A DNA stretch of 6,988 nt from Sphingobium sp. (GTDB lineage: Bacteria > Pseudomonadota > Alphaproteobacteria > Sphingomonadales > Sphingomonadaceae). A model generated the notes under the pieces. The model saw nothing but the letters and a program-made list of their open reading frames with translations. It ran no database searches and had not been told where the DNA came from. Below, one piece after another: positions 5,409 to 6,988 of the stretch. The DNA lies in contig JASBTC010000206.1 of the NCBI GenBank assembly GCA_030148625.1, positions 1 to 6,988 of the forward strand. Direction: 5' to 3'. Each line of letters starts with the position of its first letter. Position 1 is the stretch's first letter. Position numbers and translations under genes: made by a program.

Positions 5409-5932
5409 TCGCCGCGTTCGGGTCGCTCTCCGCGGTGCTTGCCGCCGACCGGTCGGCGCTGTTGAGCACGACGGAGAATGACGCGGTCGCCGGCCATGTC
5501 GCACTGCTGCGCGAAGCGATGATCCATGCACTGAAGGCGGATGCCTTCACCCAGCCGATCCTCTCCAGTTCCGCGGCGGTCGTCGATTATTTGACCGCGG
5601 TGCTCGCGCATGAGCCCGTCGAGCAGATCAGGATCCTGTTTCTCAACACCGGAAACCGGCTGATCCGCGACGAGGTGATGTGGCGTGGCTGCGTCGACAC
5701 CGCGCCCGTCTATCCGCGTGAAGTGATGCGGCGCGCGCTCGATCTCGGCGCGGTCTCGCTGATCCTGGTCCACAATCACCCATCCGGTGACCCCAAGCCC
5801 AGCCTGACCGATATCCGCACGACGGACGACCTGCGCCAGGCCGGTGCGCCACTGGGCGTGGCGCTGCTCGACCATCTGGTGATCGCGCGCGCCGGCTATG
5901 TCAGCTTCAAGGCGCAGGGGCTGCTGGCATGA
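5237..5932 (+). CDS. radC: RadC-family JAMM/MPN-domain protein, start uncertain
   Basis: The conserved part starts near 5345 (LLDRILATVVGETSAETADRLIAAFGSLSAVL, the helical N-terminal RadC-like region) and runs into the JAB/MPN domain. There, VEQIRILFLNTGNRLIRDEVMWRG and PREVMRRALDLGAVSLILV precede the zinc motif HNHPSGDPKPSLTD (5771-5812: HxH, then Ser and Asp), followed by LDHLVIA. All metal ligands are present. RadC proteins were once linked to DNA repair, but their role is unsettled; many sit in mobile or accessory regions. No ATG or GTG lies just before the domain. GTG 5237 is the nearest upstream legal start and would overlap the membrane-protein gene by 172 bp, while the conserved overlap alone is ~64 bp. 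CTG 5303 or a -1 frameshift from the upstream frame are alternatives. Confidence 0.82.
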   Translation: MDLCRGEREACLSAACTACAGDLAASQAAERDRGRQLLDRILATVVGETSAETADRLIAAFGSLSAVLAADRSALLSTTENDAVAGHVALLREAMIHALKADAFTQPILSSSAAVVDYLTAVLAHEPVEQIRILFLNTGNRLIRDEVMWRGCVDTAPVYPREVMRRALDLGAVSLILVHNHPSGDPKPSLTDIRTTDDLRQAGAPLGVALLDHLVIARAGYVSFKAQGLLA

Positions 5933-6096
5933 CGATCAACGGTCGCGTTGTGCAAGCCGGCCGACTTCGGACATCATCCAAAATGGATCAGATCGCTGGC
6001 GTCACGACCTTGCGCCCGGCCGATATTCGTCACATCGTATCGCCAAGCGCTGCCTGACGGCAGGGCTTAAAAGGGGGAAAAACTGAAGTCCCACCT

Positions 6097-6123
6097 ACGG
6101 CGCTGCTTTGCGGCGCCGTGTTT
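6097..6123 (+). terminator. Possible hairpin terminator after the RadC-type gene
   Basis: ACGGCGC (6097-6103) pairs perfectly with GCGCCGT (6113-6119) around a 9-base loop and is followed by GTTTCTGT, an imperfect T-rich tail. It lies 165 bases past the RadC-type stop and may end that transcript. Confidence 0.4.
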
Positions 6124-6339
6124 CTGTGAAGCACATCCCCGAACCAAATCGACGCGGCTATGCCATGACCACGGGCAGATCGCGCTCCAGATAGCCCGCC
6201 ACCTGCACGCCCGCAGGCAGGCGGCGCCGGTACCGGCGATCACGAGGGACAAGGCGCCCGCGAGCATCGCCGTACGGCAGTGATGGCCGTCCCGCTTTTA
6301 CCGTGGTCCCCAACACCGTTATTGCAAATCCAGATCTTC

Positions 6340-6367
6340 GGGCGCGATTTCTCGCGCCCATTTTTTT
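6340..6367 (+). terminator. Strong intrinsic terminator
   Basis: GGGCGCGA (6340-6347) and TCGCGCCC (6352-6359) form a perfect 8-bp stem with the loop TTTC, followed by A and seven T (6361-6367). This is the clearest Rho-independent terminator in the window. It points right, yet the nearest recognised rightward gene ends about 400 bases upstream. Confidence 0.85.
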
Positions 6368-6423
6368 CTGCTGCAACGCACAAAACCCTTGAAACCACGG
6401 GCGCGCTTGTCCATGCTGGTCAG

Positions 6424-6735
6424 ATGCCAAGCAAAATACTGCTGGAAGCGATCGCTTTGAGAAAGAGCGTGATCGCTCGCTACAATCGCGGCACCGTCAG
6501 GCTCGCGCCGCATATCCTCTACACGCGTCACGGCGAGCTGCACATCGACGCCGTCACCCTGGAGCGCGACGGCCAGCCGCCGCGCGAGGCCAAGCTCGGG
6601 ACGTTCAAGCTTACCGGGCTGACCGAAATCGCGCTTGACGGGGGCTCGTTCGAACCGTTTGCCGAGTTCGATGCGGCGACGCCGCGCTATGATGGCGCAA
6701 CCTTGTTCGCGATCGAGATCCCTACCGCGGCCTAG
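6424..6735 (+). CDS. Small WYL-domain-like protein
   Basis: This 103-residue protein begins MPSKILLEAIALRKSVIARYNRG. The pattern of an initial helix (LLEAIALRKSVIARY), then RLAPHILYTRHGELHIDAV and KLGTFKLTGL, matches the WYL fold, an SH3-like beta-barrel domain that in larger proteins senses ligands and is often joined to HTH domains. Here it stands alone, without DNA-binding or effector parts, so it may modulate a partner protein. The frame is open back to 6280, but that part reads through the terminator at 6340-6367, which supports 6424 as the start. The ribosome-binding site is weak. The gene is convergent with the small membrane-protein gene on its right. Confidence 0.75.
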   Translation: MPSKILLEAIALRKSVIARYNRGTVRLAPHILYTRHGELHIDAVTLERDGQPPREAKLGTFKLTGLTEIALDGGSFEPFAEFDAATPRYDGATLFAIEIPTAA

Positions 6736-6777
6736 CCCAATACAGCTTTGTGATTGTGTAATATTCCAGGCCGAAGC

Positions 6778-6972
6778 CTAGCCGCCGCGTAACTTGGTAG
6801 CCTTCGCAGCCGCACCCTTCCTTACCTCTCGCGGCGGAACCGTACGGATGGTCGCGGCATATTCGGCGATCAGCACGAACACCCAGAATTCGGTCCCCAG
6901 CCATTCGCCCGTCGCAGCGCCCCCGATCAGATCGATGATCAGGAACGCCAACGCGATCATCCGGAACACCAT
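6778..6972 (-). CDS. Small membrane protein (start may lie upstream of the window edge)
   Basis: This open frame of 64 residues begins MVFRMIALAFLIIDLIGGAA and contains two hydrophobic stretches (about residues 3-20 and 27-42, with EFWVFVLIAEYAATI). The basic tail (REVRKGAAAKATKLRGG) is probably cytoplasmic. It is not recognised as a known family. No ribosome-binding site is clear before 6972, and the frame continues open to the window edge, so the true start could be outside or at the internal Met of MIALAF. It is convergent with the WYL-like gene across a 42-bp gap. Confidence 0.55.
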   Translation of the reverse strand: MVFRMIALAFLIIDLIGGAATGEWLGTEFWVFVLIAEYAATIRTVPPREVRKGAAAKATKLRGG

Positions 6973-6988
6973 CGAACTCGATGTCGGC

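Larger units (their letters stand above)
5933..6423. other. 491-bp region with hairpins and a terminator but no clear gene
   Basis: No frame combines a ribosome-binding site, ATG and protein-like composition. On the plus strand, AAGGGGGA (6071-6078) precedes a CTG-initiated 66-codon frame (6083-6283) that is rich in Arg/His and unconvincing. On the minus strand, frames between about 6158 and 6267 contain short protein-like pieces (MLAGALSLVIAGTGAA, and GVQVAGYLERDLPVVMA in a different frame), which may be a decayed gene. Dyads lie at 6050-6063, 6097-6119 and 6225-6238 (a 14-bp palindrome), and a strong intrinsic terminator at 6340-6367. Confidence 0.6.

Noticed and set aside
6158..6267. Minus-strand pieces MLAGALSLVIAGTGAA and GVQVAGYLERDLPVVMA in different frames, possible frameshifted gene
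   Set aside because: The pieces are too short and no family was recognised, so I could not support a pseudogene call.
6083..6283. CTG-initiated 66-codon frame on the plus strand with an AAGGGGGA ribosome-binding-like site
   Set aside because: The start codon is non-standard, the composition is Arg/His/Ala-rich without recognisable folds, and the hairpin 6097-6119 sits inside it. It is kept only as a comment.
1..6988. tRNA, rRNA, CRISPR array or insertion sequence
   Set aside because: No tRNA T-loop signature, regularly spaced direct repeats, transposase or IS-like terminal repeats were seen by eye.

Overview
The window looks like a GC-rich alphaproteobacterial chromosome segment, most likely from a sphingomonad (Sphingomonadaceae). 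The best evidence is the OmpA-family porin at the left edge, with its long polyproline linker and a CTPGPYIVFFDWDKS-type domain start. The XRE, LuxR, WYL and RadC-type proteins also have a sphingomonad flavour. This assignment comes from recognising families, not from a database search.

Layout, left to right. (1) 1-891, minus strand: a partial OmpA-type outer-membrane protein with signal peptide, beta-barrel, a run of 27 prolines and the start of the peptidoglycan-binding domain. (2) 892-1244: a gap with no convincing gene. (3) 1245-1922, minus: a glutathione S-transferase, divergent from (4) 2034-2951, plus: an ATP-grasp protein. The 111-bp space between them holds a perfect 8+3+8 inverted repeat almost midway between the two start codons. 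(5) 3040-3603, plus: an XRE-type regulator preceded by a perfect 16-bp palindrome. (6) 3604-3927: a gap with inverted repeats and a weak terminator. (7) 3928-5932, plus: a four-gene run made of a LuxR-type HTH protein with a C-terminal membrane helix, a small helical protein, a multi-pass membrane protein, and a RadC/JAMM protein that overlaps the membrane-protein gene and has no good start codon. (8) 5933-6423: a 491-bp gap that ends in a strong intrinsic terminator pointing right, although no gene lies just upstream of it. (9) 6424-6735, plus: a small WYL-like protein. (10) 6778-6972, minus: a small membrane protein whose start may lie outside the window.

How the genes may work together. 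The GST/ATP-grasp pair is probably co-regulated from a shared operator, and the XRE protein next door is a candidate regulator of itself and perhaps of them. The 3928-5932 run is the least ordinary part. A membrane-anchored DNA-binding protein, an uncharacterised helical protein, a membrane protein and a JAMM-fold protein are closely spaced, and the first three starts are each preceded by a near-perfect hairpin. A joint function for this run is inference from position only.
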